64,000 nt of DNA, from NCBI GenBank assembly GCA_964246745.1, contig CAXTRK010000002.1, forward strand, positions 124,001-188,000, written 5' to 3'. Below the pieces are notes generated by a model. It did no database searches. It had not been told where the DNA came from and saw only the letters and a program-made list of their open reading frames with translations. Shown in pieces: positions 34,267 through 43,109 of the stretch. Position numbers and translations under genes: made by a program. Position 1 is the stretch's first letter. Each line of letters opens with the position of its first letter. Source of the DNA: Lichenicoccus sp964246745 (GTDB taxonomy: Bacteria > Pseudomonadota > Alphaproteobacteria > Acetobacterales > Acetobacteraceae).

Positions 34267-35694
34267 TCATGCGGAGCGCCGTTTGGATGCAGCCGAGGGG
34301 AAGCGTAGCCGATCCGCGGGCGCCAGCAGCATGGCCGGATCGCGGTAGCGGGCGCCGAAATGCTCGTCCGGCAGCCGTGCCTGACCAGCGCCGAACAGAC
34401 GCTCGCGCAGCGTCTCACCATCGGCGTAGGCGGTGCGGAACCGTCCGCGCCGACGCAGTTCCGGCACGACGAGTTCGATGAAGTCGCGCACCGTCTCGAA
34501 GCTGAGATACTGGCGCAGGTTGATGCCGTCGATGCCGTCCTGGTCGAGCCAGATCTCGATCTGGTCGGCCACCACGTCCGGCGTGCCGGCGACGAAGAAC
34601 CGGTCCTCATGCAGGCCGGCCATCTGCTGCAGCGCCTCGCCGACCGTCTGCTCCGGACGGAAGCGCCGGAGCAGCGTCGCTGCGCCCGGCTCCTCGCGGG
34701 CGATCAACTCGCCGATGCGCAGATGACGCGGATAGGCCGGAAGATCGACCGCCGACAGCGAGTGCGCCAGAGCGCCTTCCGCGCTGACCAGTGCGCGATA
34801 TGCACGCAGCTTGTCCGACACCTCGACGTCGTTGCGCCCGACCACGATGCCGGCCATGACCAGGAACTTCACCGCATCCGGGCCGCGGCCATGCGCCACC
34901 AGCCGCTCGCGCGTGCAGGCGATGTTGGCGCGCACCGCTGCCTGGGTCAGGCCGCCGATGAACAGCAATTCCGCGTGGCGTCCCGCGAACTCGAGACCAG
35001 CGGGCGAGCCGGATGCCTGGAACAGCAGCGGCGTGCGTTGTGGCGACGGCTGGCAGAGATGCGGCCCCGCCACCTGATAGTGCTCGCCGACATGGTTGAT
35101 GTAGCGGACCTTCGCCGGGTCGGTGTAGACGCGACGGGCACGGTCCTGCACTACCGCGTCGTCATCCCACGAACCCTCCCAGAGCTTGTAGAGCACGTCC
35201 ATGTATTCGTCAGCGATCTCGTAGCGATGATCGTGCGGCACTTCGTCGGCGTGCCCGAAATTGCGTGCGGCATTCGGCAGGTAAGAGGTCACAATGTTCC
35301 AGCCGACGCGTCCCCTGGTGAGATGATCGAGCGTGGACATGCGGCGCGCGAAGGCGAAGGGCGGTTCGTAGGTGGTCGAGAAGGTAGCGCCGAAGCCCAG
35401 ATGGCGTGTCACAGCGGCCATTGCCGGGATCAGCAGAAGCGGATCGTTCGACGGAATCTGCATCGCCTCGCGCAGCGCGGTTTCCGGCCCGTTGCGGAAC
35501 CGGTCATAGGTGCCGATGACGTCGGCGAGAAAGATCGCATCGAGCGTGCCGTGCTCGACCAGTTGCGCAAGCTCGGTCCAGAACTGCAGATCGTTGAAGC
35601 GATGACGGTTGTTGTCCGGATGTGCCCACATCCCGTGCATGATGTGGCTGACGCAGTTCATTTCGAACAGGTTGACGTGAAGCTGTTTAGGCAT
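34267..35694 (-). CDS. NtaA/SnaA/DszA-family flavin-dependent monooxygenase
   Basis: A bacterial-luciferase-like (LLM) monooxygenase of 475 aa that uses reduced FMN and oxygen. The subfamily signature is plain: GRVGWNIVTSYLPNAARNFG, and an N-terminal metal/flavin region HVNLFEMNCVSHIMHGMW. Members cleave C-S or C-N bonds in nitrilotriacetate, dibenzothiophene sulfone, dimethyl sulfide and similar compounds. The ATG at 35694 follows a GGGGAG site and overlaps the upstream oxygenase gene by 8 bases. An NADH:flavin reductase must come from elsewhere, as none is encoded nearby. Confidence 0.85.
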   Translation of the reverse strand: MPKQLHVNLFEMNCVSHIMHGMWAHPDNNRHRFNDLQFWTELAQLVEHGTLDAIFLADVIGTYDRFRNGPETALREAMQIPSNDPLLLIPAMAAVTRHLGFGATFSTTYEPPFAFARRMSTLDHLTRGRVGWNIVTSYLPNAARNFGHADEVPHDHRYEIADEYMDVLYKLWEGSWDDDAVVQDRARRVYTDPAKVRYINHVGEHYQVAGPHLCQPSPQRTPLLFQASGSPAGLEFAGRHAELLFIGGLTQAAVRANIACTRERLVAHGRGPDAVKFLVMAGIVVGRNDVEVSDKLRAYRALVSAEGALAHSLSAVDLPAYPRHLRIGELIAREEPGAATLLRRFRPEQTVGEALQQMAGLHEDRFFVAGTPDVVADQIEIWLDQDGIDGINLRQYLSFETVRDFIELVVPELRRRGRFRTAYADGETLRERLFGAGQARLPDEHFGARYRDPAMLLAPADRLRFPSAASKRRSA

Positions 35695-36931
35695 CGCTGC
35701 TCCCCCGAGTTCCCTCAAATGCCGCTTTCCAGGTGCTGCTGGGAAACACGCCGTTCAGATAGTAGTCGCCGATGGCCCGCTCGCGCTGGATCGCCGGATT
35801 GTGCGACGCCAGCACACGGGCATTGCGCCAGTGCCGATCCAGCCGGCGCGCCTCGCTGGTGGCCGAGGCGCCCCCCACCTCGAACAGTAATGTGGTCGCC
35901 TGCAGCACGAGGTCGATCGCCACCTGCTGGGCCTGGAACGCCTGAATGTCGACCGCCGCATAAAGCTCGATCGTGTCGGTTCGCGCGCACCATGCTTCGT
36001 GCGCGCGCTCGGCGGCGGCGGCCACGCTATCTACCAGTGATCCGGCGGTGAACGCGAGGGAGGCGAGGCGGCCGATCACGCGCTGCACCAGCGGATCGGT
36101 GCGCGGGCTCGATGTGCCCGGCACCCCGAACATGCGTGTCCTCGGCTGCACGAAGGCGACCGCGTCCCGCAGCACCGCGCGGGCGATGCCAGCCAGCGCC
36201 GCGAGGTGGAACATCTGGTAGAACGCCGTGATGTAGGTTTCAGCCGGGTCCGCTTGGGCGGAGCGCCTGACGATATGGCTGTCGTCGAGAACCACATTGT
36301 TGAAGCGCGTGGTGCCGCTGCCAGTGAGACGCTGTCCAAAGCCGTCCCAGTCGTCGTCGATCCGGACGCCAGGCGTGTCGGCCGGGAACACCACTGTGAC
36401 GCGGTCCTCCCTGTCGCGCGCGACGGCCGCGATCCAGGACGCATAGATCGTGCCGGTACTGTAATACTTCACGCCGTCGAGCACCCAGCCATCGCCGCTC
36501 CGGGTCAGTGTCACGGTGGTTTCGGTGGCATCGGTTCGCTCCGCCATCGCGGCGCCGATCAACGCGCCACCCGCGACGCGTCCCAGCCACCGGTCCTGCT
36601 CCGGAAAGTCCCGACGATTGAGCAGGCCTTCCACGAAGGCGAAATGCGCGCGCAGGATCTGCGGAAGATTCGAGTCCGCCTCGCCAAGCTCGGTCAGCAG
36701 GCGGAACAGTTGCGGCAGCGTGACGCCCGCGCCACCCAGCGCACGGGGGATGCGGACGGCGCCGAAGCCGGCGTCCCGCAGCCGCGCGACGCTGTCACGC
36801 GGCAGCGCCCGATCCTGCTCGCGTGCAACCGCGCCCGAGGCAATCTCCGAGAAGATTGGACGGAAGCGCGCGGCAAGCACGTCGTACTCGATGCCGCTGC
36901 CATTGAGAGATCCGGATTGCCGCATGTCCAT
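35687..36931 (-). CDS. DszC/SfnB-like acyl-CoA-dehydrogenase-fold monooxygenase
   Basis: A 414-aa protein with the acyl-CoA dehydrogenase fold but without the usual acyl-CoA context; similar to DszC and SfnB, FMNH2-dependent oxygenases of organosulfur use. Visible are the N-terminal helical domain (ARLRDAGFGAVRIPRALGGA), the flavin-contacting beta domain (GALIGAAMAERTDATETTVT, WVLDGVKYYSTGT), and the C-terminal four-helix domain ending ERAIGDYYLNGVFPSSTW. The ATG at 36931 shares TGATG with the TonB-receptor stop. Paired DszC-like and DszA-like oxygenases suggest sequential attack on one sulfur (or nitrogen) compound. Confidence 0.8.
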   Translation of the reverse strand: MDMRQSGSLNGSGIEYDVLAARFRPIFSEIASGAVAREQDRALPRDSVARLRDAGFGAVRIPRALGGAGVTLPQLFRLLTELGEADSNLPQILRAHFAFVEGLLNRRDFPEQDRWLGRVAGGALIGAAMAERTDATETTVTLTRSGDGWVLDGVKYYSTGTIYASWIAAVARDREDRVTVVFPADTPGVRIDDDWDGFGQRLTGSGTTRFNNVVLDDSHIVRRSAQADPAETYITAFYQMFHLAALAGIARAVLRDAVAFVQPRTRMFGVPGTSSPRTDPLVQRVIGRLASLAFTAGSLVDSVAAAAERAHEAWCARTDTIELYAAVDIQAFQAQQVAIDLVLQATTLLFEVGGASATSEARRLDRHWRNARVLASHNPAIQRERAIGDYYLNGVFPSSTWKAAFEGTRGSSDA

Positions 36932-39183
36932 CACCGGAACCCGAAAGCGACGCCGCCGAACACCCCGAACCCGTCACCGGGCACCAGGAAGGCGCCCGGG
37001 ACGCCGCTGTCATTCAGGGTCGGGCTGACCACCGCCGCGTAGTGCTGGTCTGTGATATTCTGGAAATTCACGAAAACCTGACGGCCTTTCTTCTCGTCAT
37101 CGTAGCCGATCGTCGCACCGAACAGGTGGTACGGGCGTGTATAGTCGGTGTTGGCGTAGTCGATCGGAATGCTGGAGGAGACCTGGGTATCGAACGAGGC
37201 GTAGAAGCCGTTCTTCAGATCGAGCCGCAGCTGGCCCTGATAAAAGTGACGCGGAATCCCGGGCAGTTGGTTGGTCCCGAGCTGTGCGTCATGTCGGAAG
37301 TTGAACTGGCTGTACGTATAGGCCTGCCGCAGCAAAATCTCGGCGGCTTTGCCTTTCCAGAGAACCGAGTTCAGGCTTGCCTCGACCCCCTGATGAACGG
37401 TAGGGGAGGCGTTGCCGTAATTGGACTGCCCCAGCAGCAGGGAGGCGGCAGTGCTGACTGCCAGCAATTCGTTGCGCACATTGGCATGGTAATAGTCCAC
37501 CGACCAGTCGCTGCCCCATTGCCGGCCGGAGCTGCCGATCTCGAACGTGGTCGCGGTCTCGTTGCGCAGCGCCTGCGCGCCGGCATTGAGACCGGTGAGT
37601 GGCCCGGTCGTGAAAGTGGGACCACTGAGATATTCCCAGTCGTTCGGAGGTTCGACGGTGCGGCTGACATTGCCGAACACCTGCAGGCGCGGCGTGAACG
37701 CGTAGCGCAGACCGGCGCGTGGCGCGAGGTCGAGGGACTCGCGATAGAAGGAGGGCGCCGTCGAGACCGGAATCGCTACCGCCGTTCCCCGGCGGGTATA
37801 GACGAACGACACGCCTGTGGTCAGCCAAAGATTACGCCAGACATTGGTATCATTGCCGAGGTGCAAATTGTTGTCCGACCCTTCATAGGTGGCCCGACGG
37901 ATCAGGGCGCCGAATGGAACGCCGGCGTTCACCCCGGTGAGCACCCGTGTGGTGGTGTTCTGAAACCCGTTCAGGTGGGTTGTCGAAAAGAATCCGATAT
38001 CCGTGTTGCTCTGATGGCCAAGAATCGTATCGTTGCGGAGATACTGAGTAGACTCGGTGAAGTCATCATAGCCCCACACCGCCTCATCAATGGTTTCACG
38101 AATATCAATCGGATAGTTGTGCCAGACTTCGCCGATCTCGATCTTGGAGTTCTCATCAATCTGCAACGTGGTCTTGTTTGCAACCCAGGTAGATCCGGGC
38201 TGGATGCGGTTCGCGTCGTAGCCGGCTTGATAATAAGGTGCCTGCGCCTGGGTCGGGTTCTGCGCTACCTGGGCGCTGGTGAGGTTTCCCGGATACTGGT
38301 TCTCCGTCTGCCTATAACGCAGGTAGAACCTAGTTGTGATGTCGGGATTGATCTCGTAGCCAAGATTTGCCGCGACACCGGTGCTTGTCGCCCTGGTATG
38401 ATCCTGGTAGCCGTCCCGGTAAGAGTTGGTGAAGCTTAAAAAGTAATCGAGAGGGCCGATCACTTTTCCGGAACTTATCTGTTCCTTCTCGTATCCAAAC
38501 GAGCCAACCTCGTAGCGGGCCTCGAATGGCAAGGCGTCATGACCGGTCTGGGTGACGTAGTTGATCGCGCCGCCGAGATCGACCGCGCCGATATTGAAGG
38601 CGTTGGCCCCGCGCAGGACCTCGGTGTAGCTCAGGCCGAGCGGCTCGAATAATTCATAGGGGGTGCCCCCTGGGCCGGTCACCGGGAGTCCGTCGAACAG
38701 GATATAGATGCCCTGGCGGAAGTAGTTCGTGCCGGTCTGCAGGCCCGAACCACGGATCGAGATCTTGAGGCCGTCGCCGCCGCCGGCGGACTGCGCATAG
38801 ACGCCCGGCTGGAAGGCAAGCACGTCCTGATCGGTGAGCACCCTGCTCTTCTGCACGACCGTCTGATCAACGACGCTGGTTCCGCCAGGAATCGCCGACA
38901 GGCGGTCTTTTGCCAGGTTGACAGGCGACAAGCGCCTCGCAGTCACTTGAATCTGCTCGCTGGCGTCTTTGCTGGCCTGCGTGTCTGAGGCCACGGGGAC
39001 GGCTGTCGGCGCTGGGTCCGCATTCGCGGTTGTCGTCGCCGCCAGAAAGATCGGCGTCAACATCACAGGCAGGGCCGGCCTGCACGCCTGGACTGCGGCT
39101 CTGTCAGACAGCAGTCGCGGGCAGCCATACCGCCGGATCAGCGGTGTGTGCCACCTTCTACTGATCGGTCGAGACAATGCCAT
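36931..39183 (-). CDS. TonB-dependent outer-membrane receptor
   Basis: A 750-aa outer-membrane transporter. A long signal region ends near residues 54-56 (LAATTTANA); a TonB-box-like EQIQVTARR follows, then the plug domain with ISIRGSGLQTGTNYFRQG and a 22-strand barrel ending in the outer-membrane Phe-Arg pair. The ATG at 39183 is preceded by GGAG with good spacing; an ATG at 39063 would leave a signal with almost no positive n-region. Being first in an operon with an ABC importer and two oxygenases, it probably brings the same compound across the outer membrane. It resembles the Fiu/ferric-siderophore type only in general layout. Confidence 0.88.
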   Translation of the reverse strand: MALSRPISRRWHTPLIRRYGCPRLLSDRAAVQACRPALPVMLTPIFLAATTTANADPAPTAVPVASDTQASKDASEQIQVTARRLSPVNLAKDRLSAIPGGTSVVDQTVVQKSRVLTDQDVLAFQPGVYAQSAGGGDGLKISIRGSGLQTGTNYFRQGIYILFDGLPVTGPGGTPYELFEPLGLSYTEVLRGANAFNIGAVDLGGAINYVTQTGHDALPFEARYEVGSFGYEKEQISSGKVIGPLDYFLSFTNSYRDGYQDHTRATSTGVAANLGYEINPDITTRFYLRYRQTENQYPGNLTSAQVAQNPTQAQAPYYQAGYDANRIQPGSTWVANKTTLQIDENSKIEIGEVWHNYPIDIRETIDEAVWGYDDFTESTQYLRNDTILGHQSNTDIGFFSTTHLNGFQNTTTRVLTGVNAGVPFGALIRRATYEGSDNNLHLGNDTNVWRNLWLTTGVSFVYTRRGTAVAIPVSTAPSFYRESLDLAPRAGLRYAFTPRLQVFGNVSRTVEPPNDWEYLSGPTFTTGPLTGLNAGAQALRNETATTFEIGSSGRQWGSDWSVDYYHANVRNELLAVSTAASLLLGQSNYGNASPTVHQGVEASLNSVLWKGKAAEILLRQAYTYSQFNFRHDAQLGTNQLPGIPRHFYQGQLRLDLKNGFYASFDTQVSSSIPIDYANTDYTRPYHLFGATIGYDDEKKGRQVFVNFQNITDQHYAAVVSPTLNDSGVPGAFLVPGDGFGVFGGVAFGFR

Positions 39184-39492
39184 TCCAGGTCTCCGGCTTC
39201 AAACGGATACGCGCAGCCACAGAAATCCACTGAGGATGCCGTACTCAACCTGTAAGTACTCTCTCTCACTGTCAATTAGAAATAGGAGCATCAAAACCCG
39301 TAAATTTCACTATGCCTTGTCTTAGCCGAACAGCGCGAGCGTCGGCGGCTGCATGACAATGGCTGGGCGACGGTCTCGTGACGACGAGACGAACAATTAA
39401 TGACATCGACGTATTAATTTGTAACCGGTTTTCACCAAGCGCATCAGGATGCCGCGCTCGCCAGCGCACAACGGCATCAGGAAACGAAAGAC
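39184..39492. promoter_or_regulatory. Divergent intergenic region with two adjacent inverted repeats
   Basis: This 309-base region separates the divergent TonB-receptor operon and the propeller gene and is more A+T-rich than its surroundings. Two perfect inverted repeats lie close together on the propeller side: GTCTCGT/ACGAGAC (39373-39379 and 39384-39390, 4-base loop) and AATTAAT/ATTAATT (39395-39401 and 39413-39419, 11-base spacer). The second has the shape of an operator for a dimeric regulator. No regulator gene is adjacent. An AGGAAA ribosome-binding site precedes the propeller start. Confidence 0.5.
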
Positions 39493-41550
39493 ATGGCAAC
39501 CATCGAAAAGAGTTCGGTCTTCGCGACCGGGCCGTCGGGAACCAGCGGCCTTGACTCGCTGACCCAAGGCAATGGCTCGCTTTGGGCGGAATACGGCAAC
39601 GGCGTCGACTCGACCGGCGCCGACGGCAAGTCCAGCACCATCGTGCAATACAGCTTGAGCGGACAGGTTGAGCACACGTACCAAATCAAGGGCTCGGTCG
39701 ACGGCCTGAAGATCGACCCCTCCACCGGCCTGGTCTGGGCGTTGCAGAACCAGGACGGCAACGCCACGCTTTCCTTGATCAACCCCAAGACCAACACCGT
39801 CAGCCAGCCGTTCTCCTACGCGGTGACGAGCACCAGTCGAGGCTACGACGACGTGGTGTTTCAGGGCGGCAACGTGTACGAGAGCTACACCAACCCGGCT
39901 AACGTCGGCGATCCGGTGGTGCAGATGCTCGCCGGCGGCGACATGCCCAATGGGACGCTCAAGGAAACCCCGATCCTCGCGTTCGGCGCCAAGGGTATCA
40001 ACATCGTCACCGGCCAGGTGCAGACGATCCCGCTGAACGATCCAGACAGCCTCAAGAGCACTCCGGACGGCGGCCTGATCCTGACCAGCGAAGCCGACAA
40101 TACCATCGTCCTGATCAGCGACGTGGGCACCGCGGCCCAGTCCGAGCGCTTCGTCACGCTGACCGGCATCCCGGCGGATTCCGATATCGACGACGCGATC
40201 ATCCCGACCTCGAGCTCCGGCACCTTCACGGTGTCCAACCAGGGCACCAACCAGATCGAGCAGTTCACCCTCTCCGGCCTGAACACCTCCGACGCCTATG
40301 TCTCGGTCGGCGACGATATCGATCAGGTTGATCTGCAGACCGGCGCCACAACGGCGGTCGTGACCGGCCTGAGCAAGTCGCACGGCATGATCTTCACGCC
40401 GAGTGCGGTGACAAGTCCGGTCGTGCAGCAGACCAGCATCTTCGCGGTCGGCTCGGATGTGAACGCCACAGGGCCGGACAGCGTGACCACCGACGGCAGC
40501 GGCAACACCTACATCGAATACAATAATGGCGCTGATTCCACCGGCAAGCTTGCGAACGGCGGCAGCAGCACGATCGTCGAATACGACCAGATCGGCCGTA
40601 TCGAGCACACCTACAGCATTCCCGGAGACGTGGACGGCCTGAAATACAATCCCGCCACCGGCAAGATCTGGGCGCTGCACAATCAGGACGCCAATTCCTA
40701 TCTTTACCTTATCGATCCGAAGACGCAGACCGTGGGCGCGAAGCTCTCCTATGCCGCGCCCTATGTTTATGGGGCAAACTCCAGCCGCGGCTATGACGAT
40801 GTCGCCTTCTCCAAGGGCCAGGTGTTCCTCAGCTACACCAACCCCGCCGAGATCGGCGATTCCGTGGTGCAGATCCTGAACAACGGCAACAATCCGACCG
40901 GCCCGCTGACCACGACCTCGATCCTGCGCCTCGGCGACACCGGCACCAACCTGACCACGGGTGCGGTCAACCAGCCGCTGCCGGTCAACGATCCAGACAG
41001 CCTGAAGTCCCTGCCGGACGGCACGCTGATGCTGACCAGCGATCATGATGCCGGCCTCACCTTCATCCACAATCCCGGCACCACCAGCCAGACCGAGAGC
41101 TTCGTGCAATTGCCGGCCGGCAACTCCGGTCTCGACGACGCCATCGTGCCGGACAGCACATCCGGCACCTTCACCATCGCCAATGGCGGCGCGGACGATG
41201 TGCTCCATGTCAAGGTCACCGGCCTTGTCACCAACGACATCTATCTGTCGCTCGGCAGCGAGAATGCCGTTGTGCAGATCGATCCCACCACCGGCGCGAT
41301 CATCCCGGTGATCGTCGGGCTGAATTCCCCGCACGGCCTGAGCTTCGCTCCAAGCATGGCCTCGGCGACGCAGTCCATCGCCGACGCCGTCAAAAACGAT
41401 TTCAGCGCCGCCATCCAGCCTACCGCCGCCGCCAAGGCCGCGAGCGGCGGCGCTCAGATCGACCATGCCGCCACGGCCGCCTCGGTACTGCCTCACCTGA
41501 CCGGCAGCACGACCCACATCGTGCCACTGACCCATACCGCGCACGCCTGA
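39493..41550 (+). CDS. Tandemly duplicated beta-propeller-like protein, function unknown
   Basis: A 685-aa protein made of two homologous halves of about 310 residues (roughly 5-310 and 315-625). Parallel pieces include GLDSLTQGNGSLWAEYGNG and PDSVTTDGSGNTYIEYNNG, HTYQIKGSVDGLK and HTYSIPGDVDGLK, WALQNQDGN and WALHNQDAN, SRGYDDVVF and SRGYDDVAF, NDPDSLKSTPDG and NDPDSLKSLPDG. Short blade-like repeats inside each half suggest a six- or seven-bladed propeller such as SMP-30/NHL or lactonase types. There is no signal peptide. A C-terminal tail of about 60 residues is rich in Ala, Thr and His. I do not recognise the family, so no function is offered. It is a single-gene unit with its own hairpin downstream. 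Confidence 0.7.
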   Translation: MATIEKSSVFATGPSGTSGLDSLTQGNGSLWAEYGNGVDSTGADGKSSTIVQYSLSGQVEHTYQIKGSVDGLKIDPSTGLVWALQNQDGNATLSLINPKTNTVSQPFSYAVTSTSRGYDDVVFQGGNVYESYTNPANVGDPVVQMLAGGDMPNGTLKETPILAFGAKGINIVTGQVQTIPLNDPDSLKSTPDGGLILTSEADNTIVLISDVGTAAQSERFVTLTGIPADSDIDDAIIPTSSSGTFTVSNQGTNQIEQFTLSGLNTSDAYVSVGDDIDQVDLQTGATTAVVTGLSKSHGMIFTPSAVTSPVVQQTSIFAVGSDVNATGPDSVTTDGSGNTYIEYNNGADSTGKLANGGSSTIVEYDQIGRIEHTYSIPGDVDGLKYNPATGKIWALHNQDANSYLYLIDPKTQTVGAKLSYAAPYVYGANSSRGYDDVAFSKGQVFLSYTNPAEIGDSVVQILNNGNNPTGPLTTTSILRLGDTGTNLTTGAVNQPLPVNDPDSLKSLPDGTLMLTSDHDAGLTFIHNPGTTSQTESFVQLPAGNSGLDDAIVPDSTSGTFTIANGGADDVLHVKVTGLVTNDIYLSLGSENAVVQIDPTTGAIIPVIVGLNSPHGLSFAPSMASATQSIADAVKNDFSAAIQPTAAAKAASGGAQIDHAATAASVLPHLTGSTTHIVPLTHTAHA

Positions 41551-41566
41551 ACCCCTCTTGGCGAAG

Positions 41567-41597
41567 CGAGCGGCAGCTTTCACAACGCTGCCGCTCG
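41567..41597 (+). terminator. Strong hairpin after the propeller gene
   Basis: Sixteen bases after the stop, CGAGCGGCAGC (41567-41577) is followed by a 9-base loop and its perfect complement GCTGCCGCTCG (41587-41597). No U tract follows, but the 11-bp G+C-rich stem at this position is best read as a transcription terminator or 3'-end stabiliser separating this gene from trpS. Confidence 0.6.
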
Positions 41598-41658
41598 TGG
41601 GGCGGACCCGCCTTCCGGAAGGCTTGACCAGACCAGGCCGAGGCCGGACAACCCCACC

Positions 41659-42654
41659 ATGCAACGCGTCCTCTCGGGCATCCAGCCCTCCGGCATCCCG
41701 CATCTCGGCAACTATCTCGGCGCCATACGCAACTGGGTGGCGCTGCAGGACAGCCACGAGTGCCTGTTCTGCCTGGTTGATCTGCACGCGCTCACGGTGT
41801 GGCAGGACCCGACTTTGCTCCGCGAGCAGACACGGGCGCAGACCGCGGTGCTCCTCGCGTCGGGCATCGATCCGGACCGGCACATCCTGTTCAACCAGTC
41901 CGCAGTCAGCGCGCACGCGAGGCTCGCCTGGATTTGCAACTGCGTCGCCCGTCTCGGCTGGCTCAACCGCATGACCCAGTTCAAGGACAAGGCTGGCGCC
42001 GACCGCGAAGCGTCGTCCGCGGGCCTGTATGTCTATCCGAACCTGATGGCCGCCGACATCCTGGCCTATCATGCGACACGGGTTCCGGTCGGCGACGACC
42101 AGCGCCAGCATCTGGAACTCGCCAACGATATCGCGCAGAAATTCAACCATGACTACGGCGTGGACTTCTTCCCCGCGATCGAGGCGCTGATCCCGCCCAA
42201 TGCCGCCCGGGTCATGAGCCTGCGCGACGGCGGCAGAAAGATGTCGAAATCCGATCCGTCCGAGCAGAGCCGAATCCTGATGACCGACGACGCCGACGCG
42301 ATCGCGCTCAAGATACGGCGCGCCAAGACCGATCCCGCACCGCTGCCGGAAAGCGCCGCCGGGCTCGAGGGACGCCCCGAGGCACGCAACCTGGTCGAGA
42401 TCTATGCCGCGCTGTCTGACATGAGCCTGGGCGCGGTGCTGGCCGAGCATGGCGGGCGCGGCTTCGGCAACTTCAAGCAGGCGCTGAGCGCGGTGGTGGC
42501 GGATGCGGTGCAGCCGATCGCCGCCGAGACCAGCCGGCTGCTGGATGCGCCCGATCACCTCGACGCGGTGCTCCGCGCGGGTGCCGCGCGCGCGCGGGCG
42601 CTGGCCGAACCGATCGTGGCCGAGGCCGAACGATTGGTGGGCTTCCTGCAATGA
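41659..42654 (+). CDS. trpS: Tryptophanyl-tRNA synthetase
   Basis: Class Ic aminoacyl-tRNA synthetase that charges tRNA-Trp. The HIGH-type motif is PHLGN starting near residue 14, following SGIQPSG, and the KMSKS loop is complete at residues 194-198. The AGADREASSAGLYVYPNLMA region and the GDDQRQHLELANDIA segment match bacterial TrpRS. Its length of 331 aa is normal. The stop overlaps the YjbQ gene start by ATGA. A very long open frame on the opposite strand here is only a shadow. Confidence 0.95.
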   Translation: MQRVLSGIQPSGIPHLGNYLGAIRNWVALQDSHECLFCLVDLHALTVWQDPTLLREQTRAQTAVLLASGIDPDRHILFNQSAVSAHARLAWICNCVARLGWLNRMTQFKDKAGADREASSAGLYVYPNLMAADILAYHATRVPVGDDQRQHLELANDIAQKFNHDYGVDFFPAIEALIPPNAARVMSLRDGGRKMSKSDPSEQSRILMTDDADAIALKIRRAKTDPAPLPESAAGLEGRPEARNLVEIYAALSDMSLGAVLAEHGGRGFGNFKQALSAVVADAVQPIAAETSRLLDAPDHLDAVLRAGAARARALAEPIVAEAERLVGFLQ

Positions 42655-43070
42655 AGCAGGCGCTGCATCATCTGCATGTCGACACCGCCGGCAAAGGCCT
42701 GACGGAGATAACCCGGCCGATCGTCGCGTGGGTGGCGGAGCAGGATATCGCCACCGGATTGCTCACCATCTGGTGCCGCCATACCTCGGCATCGCTGACC
42801 GTACAGGAGAATGCGAGCCCGGCGGTGCGCGAGGACATTGCCCGGTTCTTCGATAGCCTGGCGCCGGAGGATGCGTCCCGCTACCTGCATGACGATGAGG
42901 GCGCGGACGACATGCCGGCGCATCTGCGCACCATGCTGACCGACACCCAGCTTACGGTTCCGGTCTCCGAGGGCCGGCCGGCACTTGGCACCTGGCAGGG
43001 CTTGTATATGTTCGAACATCGACGCCGCCCACATCGACGCGAACTGGTCCTGCATCTGCTGGGCGAGTGA
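42651..43070 (+). CDS. YjbQ family protein (UPF0047)
   Basis: A 139-aa protein of the YjbQ/UPF0047 family, small trimeric proteins reported to have weak thiamine-phosphate synthase activity. Family landmarks are TGLLTIWCRHTSASLTVQENASP, the DDEGADDMPAHL histidine region and LGTWQGLYMFEHR. It is translationally coupled to trpS; no thiamine gene is nearby, so its role in this organism is open. Confidence 0.85.
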   Translation: MKQALHHLHVDTAGKGLTEITRPIVAWVAEQDIATGLLTIWCRHTSASLTVQENASPAVREDIARFFDSLAPEDASRYLHDDEGADDMPAHLRTMLTDTQLTVPVSEGRPALGTWQGLYMFEHRRRPHRRELVLHLLGE

Positions 43071-43109
43071 CTGCCTGCCCTGCTTCCATACCAGACAAGG
43101 ATATCATGC

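Noticed and set aside
39397..42651. A 1084-codon open frame on the minus strand across the propeller gene and trpS.
   Set aside because: It is antisense to two well-supported genes; its translation is low-complexity (rich in Arg, Gly, His, Asp), has no domain, and arises from G+C-rich codon bias leaving no stops.
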